DNA from: Cytophagaceae bacterium
Lineage (GTDB): Bacteria > Bacteroidota > Bacteroidia > Cytophagales > UBA9547
Reading direction: 5' to 3'
DNA length: 64,000 nt
Assembly (NCBI GenBank): GCA_027488865.1
Contig: JAIYAU010000046.1
Location: 62,001 to 126,000 of the forward strand
Shown here piece by piece: positions 48,735 through 58,243 of the stretch. Numbering within the stretch: the first letter of the stretch is position 1; each line of letters starts with the position of its first letter. Both the position numbers and the translations under genes were made by a program. Under the pieces are notes generated by a model. The model was not told the DNA's origin. It ran no database searches and saw only the letters and a list, made by a program, of their open reading frames with translations.

Positions 48735-49265
48735 TTATTTTATAACTCTTGCTAATTTATATAAATGAAAACTAACATTAAGACCTGATTTTTTCACAGC
48801 AGGTTCATTTATCTCAAATTTTAATTTATTTTGCTGTATAAAAAAATTAATTAATACTCCTTTGGTACCAAAATTATCTTTGTCTCCTATGGTTAAAATT
48901 GGTTTGTTAGCGGTATAAGATAAAATTTCTACTAGCTTGTCGCTAAATGTGTTTGAGATAAATAATATATCTATTTCTTTATTTTTTAAATCAGAAACAT
49001 GTTTACAATGAACGACAACTACCTTGTTGTTTTTTACCAACATAAATTTGAAATTTTTTTCTAGCACCTGCTTTATAGGGTCGTCATAATCACCTAAGTA
49101 AACCAAATTATAACTACTTCTATTGGGTTTTTCTGGCCAGTCTATAAATCTAGTAAAACGTTCAATACATACTGTTTTAAGTAAAGAAACATCTTCTTGT
49201 GCTATCGATTTAAACGATAACAAAATCAAAAATACCTTAAATGTATTTTTAGTGATATGGTTCAT
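48735..49265 (-). CDS. YfiR family periplasmic protein (DUF4154)
   Basis: A 176-aa protein with a signal peptide ending at SIAQ. The mature protein starts with a helix LLKTVCIERFTRFIDWPEKP, the characteristic YfiR opening, and ends with VSFHLYKLARVIK. In Pseudomonas YfiR is a redox-sensitive periplasmic repressor of the diguanylate cyclase YfiN; here the neighbour with the matching sensor domain is a histidine kinase. The ATG at 49265 is used; one codon further a TTG is possible. Confidence 0.82.
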   Translation of the reverse strand: MNHITKNTFKVFLILLSFKSIAQEDVSLLKTVCIERFTRFIDWPEKPNRSSYNLVYLGDYDDPIKQVLEKNFKFMLVKNNKVVVVHCKHVSDLKNKEIDILFISNTFSDKLVEILSYTANKPILTIGDKDNFGTKGVLINFFIQQNKLKFEINEPAVKKSGLNVSFHLYKLARVIK

Positions 49266-49310
49266 CAAAAATAATAAAATAAATATATGGCTTGTCTAAT
49301 TAATCGCAAT

Positions 49311-50489
49311 TTACTTAAAAGCTGGAATTCCTGTAATCTCAGCTCCTAAAATTAATAAATGTATATCATGGGTACCCTCATAAGTGACTACCGATTCCAA
49401 ATTCATCATATGCCTCATAATAGGGTATTCGCCTGTTATGCCCATCCCACCATGTATCTGTCTTGCCTCTCTCGCTATGTGAAGCGCAATTTCAACGTTA
49501 TTACGTTTTGCCATAGAAATTTGAGCGGTATTAGCACGGCCAAGGTTTTTTAACTGTCCCAAACGTAAACACACCAATTGAGCCTTTGTAATTTCAGTAA
49601 GCATTTCCGCTAGTTTCTTTTGGATTAATTGAAACGAGGCAATAGGTTTATCAAATTGAATTCTTTCTAGGGCATATCTTTTAGCAGCATCATAACAATC
49701 CATCGCAGCACCTAAAGCACCCCAAGCAATGCCATACCTTGCCGAGTCTAAACATTGTAATGGAGCGCTTAATCCATCCGCATGCGGTAATAAATTATCC
49801 TTAGGTATTTTTACATTGTCAAATATTAATTCACCAGTGGTACTGGCCCTTAATGACCATTTATTATGTATTTCTGGTGTACTAAAGCCCTCCATGCCAC
49901 GTTCCACTATTACACCTTTTACCCTTCCAGCTTCATTACGCGCCCATACGACTGCAATATCTGCTTTTGGAGAATTTGAAATCCACATTTTGGATCCATT
50001 AAGAATGTAATGGTCGCCAGCGTCTTGTAAAGTTGAGAGCATCCCTGAAGGGTTTGAGCCAAAATCAGGTTCTGTTAAACCAAAACAGCCGAGAAATTCT
50101 CCGCTGGCCAATTTTGGTAAATATTTTTGTTTCTGTTGCTCCGACCCAAATTGAAAAATCGGGAACATAACCAAAGACCCTTGCACCGAAGCAGTTGAAC
50201 GCATTCCTGAGTCACCCCTTTCGATTTCTTGCATCATTAACCCATAAGAAATATAATCAAGTCCTCCACCACCATAGGTAACGGGGATAGTTGGACCAAA
50301 AATACCCAATTCACCCATTTTTTTAACTAAGTAATATGGAAACTCCGCTTTTTGGCAATAATCATCTATAATTGGGCTTATTTCCCTTTTTACAAAAGCC
50401 CTTACAGTGCTACGAATTAACTTGTGTTCGTCTGACAACAAATCATCAACTTGATATAAATCTGGTGATTCGAAATTGTCAATTCGCAT
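49311..50489 (-). CDS. acyl-CoA dehydrogenase, glutaryl-CoA dehydrogenase type
   Basis: A 392-aa flavoenzyme. The opening region SDEHKLIRSTVRAFVKREI, the loop GDSGMRSTASVQGSLVMFPI, GCFGLTEPDFGSNPSGM and the catalytic Glu in VTYEGTHDIHLLILG are typical of glutaryl-CoA dehydrogenase, which oxidises and decarboxylates glutaryl-CoA to crotonyl-CoA in lysine and tryptophan breakdown. It is divergent from a tryptophan dioxygenase gene (86-nt gap), which fits the tryptophan route. Side activity on other acyl-CoAs cannot be excluded. Confidence 0.87.
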   Translation of the reverse strand: MRIDNFESPDLYQVDDLLSDEHKLIRSTVRAFVKREISPIIDDYCQKAEFPYYLVKKMGELGIFGPTIPVTYGGGGLDYISYGLMMQEIERGDSGMRSTASVQGSLVMFPIFQFGSEQQKQKYLPKLASGEFLGCFGLTEPDFGSNPSGMLSTLQDAGDHYILNGSKMWISNSPKADIAVVWARNEAGRVKGVIVERGMEGFSTPEIHNKWSLRASTTGELIFDNVKIPKDNLLPHADGLSAPLQCLDSARYGIAWGALGAAMDCYDAAKRYALERIQFDKPIASFQLIQKKLAEMLTEITKAQLVCLRLGQLKNLGRANTAQISMAKRNNVEIALHIAREARQIHGGMGITGEYPIMRHMMNLESVVTYEGTHDIHLLILGAEITGIPAFK

Positions 50490-50575
50490 GGTTTGTTTTG
50501 TTTTTAGTTAAAATTAATCTCAACTTTACAGTTTTGATGTTATAACGACATTTTCCTGCAAAGGGTTATTTCCAT

Positions 50576-51517
50576 ATGAACGATACAGAAAGCGCAGATC
50601 AGCGAATTTACGATAAAATAAAATTACTTGAAAGCAGGTATAGTAAAGATAATCAACAAATTACAGATTATCTTGATGGCTTATTACACTCCAAATACCT
50701 GAATTATTGGGACTATATTAGGCTCGAAACCCTATTAACTTTACAACAAACTCAATCAAATTTTAATGATGAAATGATTTTTATCGTTTTTCATCAAGTG
50801 ACTGAGCTTTATTTTAAACTAGTATTACAGGAAATTGAATTTTTAGCCCAAGATAAAGAAGTTTCGCAACAAGAATTGACCAAAAAATTGCGAAGGATGA
50901 ATAAATACCTAGAATATGTTTCAAATTCGTTTGACATAGTTTCTGAGGAGATGAGCCAAACAGAGTTTGCACAGTTTAGAACTTCTCTTTTTCCTGCAAG
51001 TGGCTTCCAAAGTATTCAATATCGTAAAATAGAAATTTGTGCTACTGACCTTATTAATCTCGTGGTGCCAGAAATCAAAGAAGCGGCTCCATTTGACCTA
51101 AGTTTAGAGGAGTGCCTGGAAAATATTTATTGGAAAAACGGAGCTACTGACAAAGCAACTGGTATGCAATCTATTACCTTGAAACAGTTTCAAGATAAAT
51201 ATGGTGACGACCTCCACTATACTGCTATGAAATACAAAGAAACGAATCTATGGAAAGTGTATCTAAAGGCTACAAATGCCCTACAAATCGAGCAAGAATT
51301 ACTAAACGAAATGCGAAATTTTGATGTGAATTTTAACATCAAATTTGGATTGTCTCATTTAAAAGCGGTTGTTAAACACCTTAAAAACAATCCATCAACA
51401 GGAGGTACCAACTGGCAAAAATATTTACCACCAAAATATCAAAAAACCATATTTTTCCCGGAATTATGGTCAAGGGAAGAGATATTAAATTGGGGCAGAG
51501 ATTTTTTAGTAAGTTAG
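50576..51517 (+). CDS. tryptophan 2,3-dioxygenase family protein
   Basis: A 313-aa all-helical heme enzyme that opens the tryptophan indole ring to N-formylkynurenine. Family motifs: YLNYWDYIRLETLLTLQQ, DEMIFIVFHQVTELYFKL with the distal/substrate His, FRTSLFPASGFQSIQYRKIE near residue 140, and GGTNWQKYLPPKYQKTIFFP near the C-terminus. Length is somewhat above the roughly 280 aa of compact bacterial forms. No other kynurenine genes are adjacent, but the divergent glutaryl-CoA dehydrogenase belongs to the lower part of that route. Confidence 0.88.
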   Translation: MNDTESADQRIYDKIKLLESRYSKDNQQITDYLDGLLHSKYLNYWDYIRLETLLTLQQTQSNFNDEMIFIVFHQVTELYFKLVLQEIEFLAQDKEVSQQELTKKLRRMNKYLEYVSNSFDIVSEEMSQTEFAQFRTSLFPASGFQSIQYRKIEICATDLINLVVPEIKEAAPFDLSLEECLENIYWKNGATDKATGMQSITLKQFQDKYGDDLHYTAMKYKETNLWKVYLKATNALQIEQELLNEMRNFDVNFNIKFGLSHLKAVVKHLKNNPSTGGTNWQKYLPPKYQKTIFFPELWSREEILNWGRDFLVS

Positions 51518-51555
51518 TTCTTTTGTACGAAACGGAACTAAAGTCATTAAATTGC

Positions 51556-51590
51556 AATTCACATAGTGACAATATGTCATTATGTGAATT
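51556..51590. repeat. 35-nt near-perfect palindrome between tryptophan dioxygenase and dnaK
   Basis: Two 16-nt arms (51556-51571 and 51575-51590) around a 3-nt ATA, with a single G-T mismatch. It starts 38 nt after the dioxygenase stop and ends 138 nt before the dnaK ATG. Neither strand has a T-run directly after it, so it is not a typical terminator; the inner TGACA-ATA-TGTCA looks like a protein binding site. Confidence 0.7.
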
Positions 51591-51666
51591 CTTAAAAAAA
51601 TCTTACGATTCTATAAATCAGAGATATACAGATAATTTAATTAAAAATTGACATTTTTTTAACTTT

Positions 51667-51681
51667 TGGCATATCAGTTGC
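51667..51681 (+). promoter_or_regulatory. sigma-54-like (-24/-12) promoter candidate for dnaK
   Basis: TGGCATATCAGTTGC has GG and GC separated by exactly 10 nt and agrees with TGGCAYR-N4-TTGC. It lies 47 nt before the dnaK ATG. No good TTTG-N19-TAnnTTTG promoter is seen in the same gap. Confidence 0.4.
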
Positions 51682-51728
51682 GAAAGGGTTATAAACAAGA
51701 AATAATCTTAACATAATTAATACATAAA

Positions 51729-53636
51729 ATGGGTAAAATTATAGGTATTGACTTAGGGACTACTAATTCCTGCGTCGCTGTAATGGAAGGAAATGAACCT
51801 GTGGTAATAGCCAATAGTGAAGGCAAACGCACTACACCTTCTATCGTTGCATTCATGGATAATGGTAATGGCGAGAGAAAAGTAGGTGATCCAGCTAAAC
51901 GTCAGGCGGTTACCAATCCTCAAAATACTGTTTATTCAGTTAAAAGGTTCATGGGCAAAAAGTATGCTGAGTCTAAAGGAGAAGCAGTAAACATGCCGTA
52001 TACTGTAGAATCGGGCGCTAACGACGTAGCAAGGGTAAGAATAGGCGATCGTACTTTTACTCCTCAAGAAATTTCTGCCATGATCCTTCAGAAAATGAAG
52101 CAAACAGCTGAAGACTTTTTGGGTCATGCGGTAACAGAAGCAGTTATAACTGTACCAGCATATTTTAATGATTCTGAAAGACAAGCAACCAAAGAGGCTG
52201 GACAAATTGCAGGTTTGGATGTTAAAAGAATAATCAACGAGCCTACTGCCGCGGCATTGGCATATGGATTGGACAAAAAGAATACAGATGCTAAAATCGC
52301 AGTATTTGACTTAGGAGGTGGTACGTTTGACGTGTCAATCCTTGAACTAGGTGATGGTGTTTTTGAAGTTAAATCTACCGATGGTGATGTACATTTGGGT
52401 GGTGATGACTTCGACCAAAGAATTATAGATTGGTTAGCTCAAGAATTTAAAAGTGACGAAGGAATTGACCTTAAGTTAGATCCTATGGCGCTTCAACGTT
52501 TAAAAGAAGCTGCTGAAAAGGCCAAAATAGAATTGTCTAGTTCTACTACCACTGAGATTAATTTGCCTTATATCATGCCTGTGAATGGCATTCCTAAACA
52601 CTTAGTTCGTACGCTAAGCCGTTCTAAATTTGAACAAATATGTGATGATTTATTTCAGAGATGTTTAGAACCATGCCGCAGGGCAATGAAAAATGCAGGT
52701 TTAAGCAATTCAGATATTGATGAGGTTATTTTAGTTGGTGGTTCTACACGTATACCAAGAGTACAAGAAGAGGTAGAGAAATTCTTTAACAAAAAGCCAA
52801 GCAAAGGGGTAAATCCTGATGAAGTGGTGGCGATTGGTGCAGCTATTCAAGGTGGTGTGTTAACTGGTGAGGTAAAAGATGTATTATTACTTGACGTGAC
52901 TCCTTTGTCGCTTGGTATTGAAACAATGGGTGGCGTATTTACAAAACTAATTGAGTCTAACACTACCATTCCAAGTAAAAAATCTGAGACATTCTCAACC
53001 GCTGCTGACAACCAGCCTTCAGTTGAAATTCATATTTTACAAGGCGAGAGACCAATGGCAAGAGATAATCGCACCATTGGAAAGTTTATTCTTGATAGTA
53101 TTCCTCCAGCACCAAGGGGTGTACCACAAATTGAGGTTACCTTTGATATTGATGCCAATGGTATTTTGCATGTATCCGCAAAAGATAAAGGTACTGGAAA
53201 AGAACAGAAAATACGTATTGAGGCATCTTCTGGATTAAGTCAAGAAGAGATTGAAAGAATGCGTCAAGAGGCTAAAGCCAATGAAGCAAGCGATAAAGCC
53301 GAAAAAGAAAAAATAGAGAAACTTAATGCTGCAGATACTTTAGCTTTCCAAACTGAGAAACAGCTAAAAGACTATGGTGACAAATTGTCGGCTGACAATA
53401 AGTCTTCAATAGAAGATGCACTTAAAGATCTTCGTATGGCTCATGCTTCGAAAGATTTATCAATGATTGATTCAAGCATGGAAGCACTTAACAAAGCATG
53501 GGAAAAAGCTTCAGGTGAGTTGTATGGCGCTATGAACAATCAAGGTACTTCAGGCACAAACGAATCTGCTGGTAACAACTCCAATAGTTCAAAAACCGAA
53601 GATGTTACAGACGTCAATTACGAAGAAGTTAAGTAA
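51729..53636 (+). CDS. dnaK: molecular chaperone DnaK (Hsp70)
   Basis: A 635-aa ATP-driven chaperone. The ATPase domain (1-380) opens with [17 protein letters not shown] and holds [23 protein letters not shown] and [12 protein letters not shown]; the linker [19 protein letters not shown] leads to the substrate domain, and the Asn/Ser/Gly-rich tail ends in TDVNYEEVK. Full length. dnaJ and grpE are not adjacent. Partner of ClpB in this window. A strong terminator follows. Confidence 0.98.
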   Translation: MGKIIGIDLGTTNSCVAVMEGNEPVVIANSEGKRTTPSIVAFMDNGNGERKVGDPAKRQAVTNPQNTVYSVKRFMGKKYAESKGEAVNMPYTVESGANDVARVRIGDRTFTPQEISAMILQKMKQTAEDFLGHAVTEAVITVPAYFNDSERQATKEAGQIAGLDVKRIINEPTAAALAYGLDKKNTDAKIAVFDLGGGTFDVSILELGDGVFEVKSTDGDVHLGGDDFDQRIIDWLAQEFKSDEGIDLKLDPMALQRLKEAAEKAKIELSSSTTTEINLPYIMPVNGIPKHLVRTLSRSKFEQICDDLFQRCLEPCRRAMKNAGLSNSDIDEVILVGGSTRIPRVQEEVEKFFNKKPSKGVNPDEVVAIGAAIQGGVLTGEVKDVLLLDVTPLSLGIETMGGVFTKLIESNTTIPSKKSETFSTAADNQPSVEIHILQGERPMARDNRTIGKFILDSIPPAPRGVPQIEVTFDIDANGILHVSAKDKGTGKEQKIRIEASSGLSQEEIERMRQEAKANEASDKAEKEKIEKLNAADTLAFQTEKQLKDYGDKLSADNKSSIEDALKDLRMAHASKDLSMIDSSMEALNKAWEKASGELYGAMNNQGTSGTNESAGNNSNSSKTEDVTDVNYEEVK

Positions 53637-53654
53637 TACGCTTAATATTAAAAT

Positions 53655-53687
53655 AAAAAAAACCGAGTCAAACGACTCGGTTTTTTT
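53655..53687 (+). terminator. intrinsic terminator of dnaK
   Basis: ACCGAGTC/GACTCGGT stem with a 4-nt AAAC loop (53670-53673), flanked by an A-run and a T7 run, 19 nt after the stop. The A-run makes it usable in both directions, but the next minus-strand gene ends 200 nt away. Confidence 0.9.
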
Positions 53688-53889
53688 ATTTTACCCATCT
53701 CCAATTTTCATAAGCAAAGTATTTTATACTGGTACCAATGGCATGACTTGAGCATGACGAGTATCAATTCCATTTACGCATTAGAAAAATTTACAATTTT
53801 TATATCTTGAAGATATTCAAGATTCTAAATTGTTACTAATTAAGAAGTTTTCTTACTTTACGGAGTAACAAAAAAGTAAAGGCCATCAA

Positions 53890-55164
53890 TTAACCTTTAC
53901 AAAATTCAATCACAGTAATTTCTGGGGGCATCCCTACCCTTCCTGGAAATCCTAAGTAGCCAAATCCCCTATTGACGTACAAATATTGGTTATCGTTTTG
54001 ATAAAGTCCAGCCCATTGCTCGTACATGTATTGTACAGGGCTCCATTGAAAACCAGCTATTTCTACTCCACATTGCATCCCATGAGTGTGACCAGCAAAC
54101 ATTACATCAATATCTTTGTATTTCGAATTCACTTGGGCGTCCCAATGGCTTGGGTCATGCGATAAAAGTAATTTTACAGGCATTTCTTCTATGCCTTGGT
54201 ATGCTTGCTCTAGCTTTCCATACTTTGGAAATCTCCCTTTGGCACCATAATTTTCTATACCTATAACTGCCAACTGGGCATTATCTACCGTGATTATTCT
54301 ATTTTCGTTCATCAAAAGATTCCATCCCATTAAGCGATGTACTTCTTTTAATTTTTCTAGATTTCTATATTTGGCTTCCGCAGACTCCCAAGATACATAA
54401 TCACCATAATCGTGATTGCCTAAAGTAGAGTACACACCCAAGGGTGCTTTAACTTTAGAAAAAATATCCTGATATTCAGCCATTTCATCAACTTTGTTAT
54501 TGACTAAATCTCCAGTGAAAAATACCAAATCAGGTTTTTCTTTTAACAACATTTCGATGCCTCCTCTTACAGCGGTTTTATTAAAAAAACTTCCAGAATG
54601 CACGTCTGAAATTTGAATTAATTTAAGCCCATGAAATTGGGTTGGCAAATTTGCTAAGGTTATTTTTTGGTTTCTAATTCTATAATCATGTGCACCAGAC
54701 AAGATACCAAATGTCATAGCACCAAAAGGTACTACGCCCGCTAAGGTGGCTGTTTTCATTAAAAAGTCATGCCGTGTAATCTGGTTTTCTGGCAAGGCTT
54801 GAGTTGGTAATTCGGTTTTCTCCGAGGTGAGAGGCCTTATTTGAAACCATATCCATTCTAGGCCTCTAAGTAGATCATCTATAAATAAAAAGATTACTAC
54901 AAAAAGCTTTGAAAAATAGGTGACAAAAACGGTAGCTACCAAAAAAGTGCGAAATCCTCTGCTATAGCTATGAACTTGTCCAAAATTATAAATCCATAAA
55001 CTAGAAATGGCTATAACGGTGAATAATCCAAAAATTAGGTATGAAACTTTGCGGGAAGATTCACTTAAATCAGCTGTTAGATACTTAACTACTTGAAAAA
55101 CATATAAATCAATTAATAAAAAAAGAATTGTGACTATTGGAATAAAGATAAACTTATTGGGCAT
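53890..55164 (-). CDS. membrane metallophosphoesterase (YkuE/YaeI-like)
   Basis: A 424-aa protein. Three or four membrane helices occupy residues 5-125; a Tat-like or lipid-facing segment precedes the catalytic domain. Calcineurin-type metal motifs are complete: QISDVHSGSF, FTGDLVNN, GNHDYGD, LSHDPSHWD and FAGHTHGMQ. Homologues such as YaeI hydrolyse lipid-linked diphosphates (UDP-diacylglucosamine), so an envelope lipid substrate is likely but unproven. It is a monocistronic minus-strand gene. Confidence 0.9.
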   Translation of the reverse strand: MPNKFIFIPIVTILFLLIDLYVFQVVKYLTADLSESSRKVSYLIFGLFTVIAISSLWIYNFGQVHSYSRGFRTFLVATVFVTYFSKLFVVIFLFIDDLLRGLEWIWFQIRPLTSEKTELPTQALPENQITRHDFLMKTATLAGVVPFGAMTFGILSGAHDYRIRNQKITLANLPTQFHGLKLIQISDVHSGSFFNKTAVRGGIEMLLKEKPDLVFFTGDLVNNKVDEMAEYQDIFSKVKAPLGVYSTLGNHDYGDYVSWESAEAKYRNLEKLKEVHRLMGWNLLMNENRIITVDNAQLAVIGIENYGAKGRFPKYGKLEQAYQGIEEMPVKLLLSHDPSHWDAQVNSKYKDIDVMFAGHTHGMQCGVEIAGFQWSPVQYMYEQWAGLYQNDNQYLYVNRGFGYLGFPGRVGMPPEITVIEFCKG

Positions 55165-55389
55165 GATTTAACAATAATATATTGACTAAAAACTATCGAG
55201 ATTAAGAACTACCAAGGTGTAAAAATAATTCAATATATTATTAAAAATTAATTTTATTGGTTGTGTCATGAGTAAGTAATTTCCAATTAATTAAACATGC
55301 CAAGGGTAAAACTTTAGCGATAGTACCAAATATTTTTGTTCGATTACTCTGGTTATTTGTTATGGTACATTGGCAAATGAGAATTGTTT

Positions 55390-56703
55390 CTAAACTTCCT
55401 GTAATCCTTGTTTATAAACTTCTAATGCCCTATTTCTAGCCAGTTCATGTTTTACAATGGGCTGAGGATAAGTAAACTCTTGAAATTCTGGCACCCACTT
55501 TTTTACATATTTTAATTGTGGGTCAAACTTCTCAGTTTGAAGATATGGATTAAAAACCCTAAAATAGGGTGCTGCATCACAGCCACTTCCCGCAGCCCAT
55601 TGCCACCCACCATTGTTGGCCGAAAGATCAAAATCTAGTAATTTGCTAGCAAAATAAGCCTCTCCCCATCGCCAGTCGATAAGCAAATGTTTTACTAAAA
55701 AACTTGCTACTATCATTCTCACGCGATTATGCATAAATCCTGTGGCATTTAGTTCTCGCATACCAGCATCTACGATTGGGTATCCTGTTTGGCCAGTACA
55801 CCACCGTTCAAATTGAATTTTATTATTTAGCCATTTAATATTATCATACTGCCTTTTAAATGATCCATGGACCACATGAGGAAAATGATACAAAATCATC
55901 ATATAAAAATCTCTCCAAATAAGTTCGTTGAGCCAAGTAGCACTGTATGAATTGCCCATTAAAGCTAATTTCCTAATACTTATCGTACCAAAACGAAGGT
56001 GTACACTTAGTCTTGAGGTACCACTTTCAGAAGGAATATCCCTCTTTTGGGCATATTTTAGTAATAATTCTTTTTCCACCGTTAAAGGTGGTATGGCTAG
56101 GTGGGTTACATTAAAACCCATGTCTTGAAGAGGAATGATTGGCATTGGTGGTGTTTGAATCAACCCTTTTGCCAAGATAGAATTAGATTCTACACAAACA
56201 ATAGGCTTTGTGGCAAGCAACGCAAGCCACTTTTTACTATATGGCGTGAATACAGTGTAGGGTTTACCGTCGTCTTTTACCACCTCCGATTTTTCAAAAA
56301 TACATTGATCTTTAAAGGTTAAAAATGAAATCTTACTCGTATTTAATAAATTATTAATTGCTAAGTCTCTTTGAATGGCATAAGGTTCATAATCATGGCT
56401 ACAATACACCGAATTAATATTATACGAGGTAATAATTTCCTTCCAAACCTCAGTTGGATGTCCATACTTAACCAAGAGAGTGGACCCCATTTCTTCCAGC
56501 TGCTTTTTTAAAGAAATAATAGTTTGATAGATAAAACTTACTCTCTTGTCATTTTTGTCCTCTAACTTTTCTAGAATATCTTTATCAAAAATAAATAAGG
56601 GTAATACCTTGTTTTCCGTCGACAACGCATGAAAAAGCCCTACGTTATCTTCAAGTCTTAGGTCTCTTCTAAACCAAAAAATGTTAATTTTGTCTGAATC
56701 CAT
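55390..56703 (-). CDS. cryptochrome/DNA photolyase (class I)
   Basis: A 437-aa light-driven flavoprotein that repairs UV dimers or senses blue light. The antenna domain opens with NIFWFRRDLRLEDNVGLFHA; the FAD domain shows SRLSVHLRFGTISIR, WLNELIWRDFYMMIL, CTGQTGYPIVDAGMRELNATG, MHNRVRMIVASFLVKHL and NNGGWQWAAGSGCDAAPYFR. The latter set is more like CPD photolyases than cryptochromes. Length is slightly short. Divergent from the DUF4403 gene with an 81-nt gap. Confidence 0.9.
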   Translation of the reverse strand: MDSDKINIFWFRRDLRLEDNVGLFHALSTENKVLPLFIFDKDILEKLEDKNDKRVSFIYQTIISLKKQLEEMGSTLLVKYGHPTEVWKEIITSYNINSVYCSHDYEPYAIQRDLAINNLLNTSKISFLTFKDQCIFEKSEVVKDDGKPYTVFTPYSKKWLALLATKPIVCVESNSILAKGLIQTPPMPIIPLQDMGFNVTHLAIPPLTVEKELLLKYAQKRDIPSESGTSRLSVHLRFGTISIRKLALMGNSYSATWLNELIWRDFYMMILYHFPHVVHGSFKRQYDNIKWLNNKIQFERWCTGQTGYPIVDAGMRELNATGFMHNRVRMIVASFLVKHLLIDWRWGEAYFASKLLDFDLSANNGGWQWAAGSGCDAAPYFRVFNPYLQTEKFDPQLKYVKKWVPEFQEFTYPQPIVKHELARNRALEVYKQGLQEV

Positions 56704-56784
56704 GTTTTATAAACTAATTAATTTGCTACATGTTTTAGACTTAACTTTTTTATAATACCTTTATCTAATTAAAAATATACTTTT

Positions 56785-58176
56785 ATGAAGCATCATTTAT
56801 ACTTTTTGTTGGCCTTAGCAGCAGGAATAGGACTGTATGGCTGTAAAAAGAACCTTGCTCCTACGGCACCTAATAATGAATTTACAAAAAAAACTTACAA
56901 GCCATCTCCCTCAGAGTTAAATGTGCCTGTGGTAATACCCATAAAAGCGGTAAATGATAAAATAAACAAAGAATTAAAAGGGCTAATATACGAGGACAGT
57001 AGCCTAACTAATAATGGCAACGACAATCTTTTGCTAAAAGTATGGAAACAAGGGGACATAAAAGTAGATGTTAAATATGATTATTTCGACTATTCCGTAC
57101 CTTTAAAAATATGGGCAAAATACGGTGTTTCCATATTGGGATATACACAGTTTGGTGAAACTGACTTGGGTATTAAATTAAGATTCAAAACCAAGCTACG
57201 CATGGATTCTACTTGGAAAATAGTTTCTCACACCGAACCACATGGTTATGAATGGATTTCATCTCCTATCTTAAAAATAGGAATGATGGAAATACCTATC
57301 AAATTTATTGGAGATTTAATATTAGAAAGCCAAAAGAAGGATTTGGCTAAAATGATTGATCAACAAGCAAGTGAATCTATTAATATCAAAGGCTTTGCAA
57401 AAGATATCTTTAAAACTCTTCAAAATCCAATTGAAATATCTACAGACCCTAAAGTTTGGTTAAAAATCTCGCCAAAGTCATTTTCAATGACCCCTTTTTA
57501 TGGTCAAACAGGTAATATAAAATCCGCCTTGGGGCTAGTGGCAGCTACTGAAACTGTTTTTGGGTTAAAACCAGCAGTAAAGGTGGATACGATTTTGCCC
57601 AATTTACACCTAACTAACGTAGCCAAGAATAACTTTTTTATTGCCATTACGGCCGATGTGCCTTATGAATACGCCACTGAAATGGCCAGAAAAATGCAAA
57701 AAGGGTTGATTTATGAATTTAAAGAAGGAAAGTATAAAGTCAAAATCGAGGATATGATGATTTATGCCAGTGGTGACAAAGTAGCTGTAAAAACGGACAT
57801 TTCTGGAAGCATAAAAGGTACAATATATCTCACTGGCGTTCCCATTTATGATGAATTAAATCAATCTATTTTTATTAAAAATGTTGATTTTGATATAGAT
57901 ACACGAAACAAACTATTAAAAACTGCCAATTGGATGATGAATGGAGCAATAGAAAAAAAGCTTGAAAAAAGTCTAGTGTTCCCGCTTAAAGACCAACTAG
58001 ACGAAAGCAAAAAGTTGATTCAAAAGACCTTACAAAATAACAGAATCCAGCCAGGTGTTTTACTGATGGGCAAGCTAACCACACTAGAACCTAAAGACGT
58101 GCTCATTACAAAAGATGGAATAAGGGCCTTTGTTGAGGCCAAAGGGAACTTGGAAATAAAAGTAGATGGGTTTTAA
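56785..58176 (+). CDS. DUF4403 family lipoprotein
   Basis: A 463-aa lipoprotein: hydrophobic residues 5-17, lipobox LYGC with Cys20. The mature part resembles DUF4403, opening with PSELNVPVVIPIKAVNDKINKEL and continuing with paired strand-rich modules, the second around FFIAITADVPYEYATEMARKM. Repeating amphipathic strands recall lipid-binding (BPI/SMP-like) tubes, which is my inference. Function is unknown. A TACCTTTA element at 56756-56763 may be its -7 promoter box. Confidence 0.8.
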   Translation: MKHHLYFLLALAAGIGLYGCKKNLAPTAPNNEFTKKTYKPSPSELNVPVVIPIKAVNDKINKELKGLIYEDSSLTNNGNDNLLLKVWKQGDIKVDVKYDYFDYSVPLKIWAKYGVSILGYTQFGETDLGIKLRFKTKLRMDSTWKIVSHTEPHGYEWISSPILKIGMMEIPIKFIGDLILESQKKDLAKMIDQQASESINIKGFAKDIFKTLQNPIEISTDPKVWLKISPKSFSMTPFYGQTGNIKSALGLVAATETVFGLKPAVKVDTILPNLHLTNVAKNNFFIAITADVPYEYATEMARKMQKGLIYEFKEGKYKVKIEDMMIYASGDKVAVKTDISGSIKGTIYLTGVPIYDELNQSIFIKNVDFDIDTRNKLLKTANWMMNGAIEKKLEKSLVFPLKDQLDESKKLIQKTLQNNRIQPGVLLMGKLTTLEPKDVLITKDGIRAFVEAKGNLEIKVDGF

Positions 58177-58243
58177 CCTTGGGCTTTAGTTGAAAAGTTT
58201 AAAATAAATTCCATTTTGTGGTCAAAATATTGACTTTAAAAGC

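Noticed and set aside
51466-51651. 61-aa open frame overlapping the end of the tryptophan dioxygenase gene
   Set aside because: It runs through the 35-nt palindrome and has no coding character.
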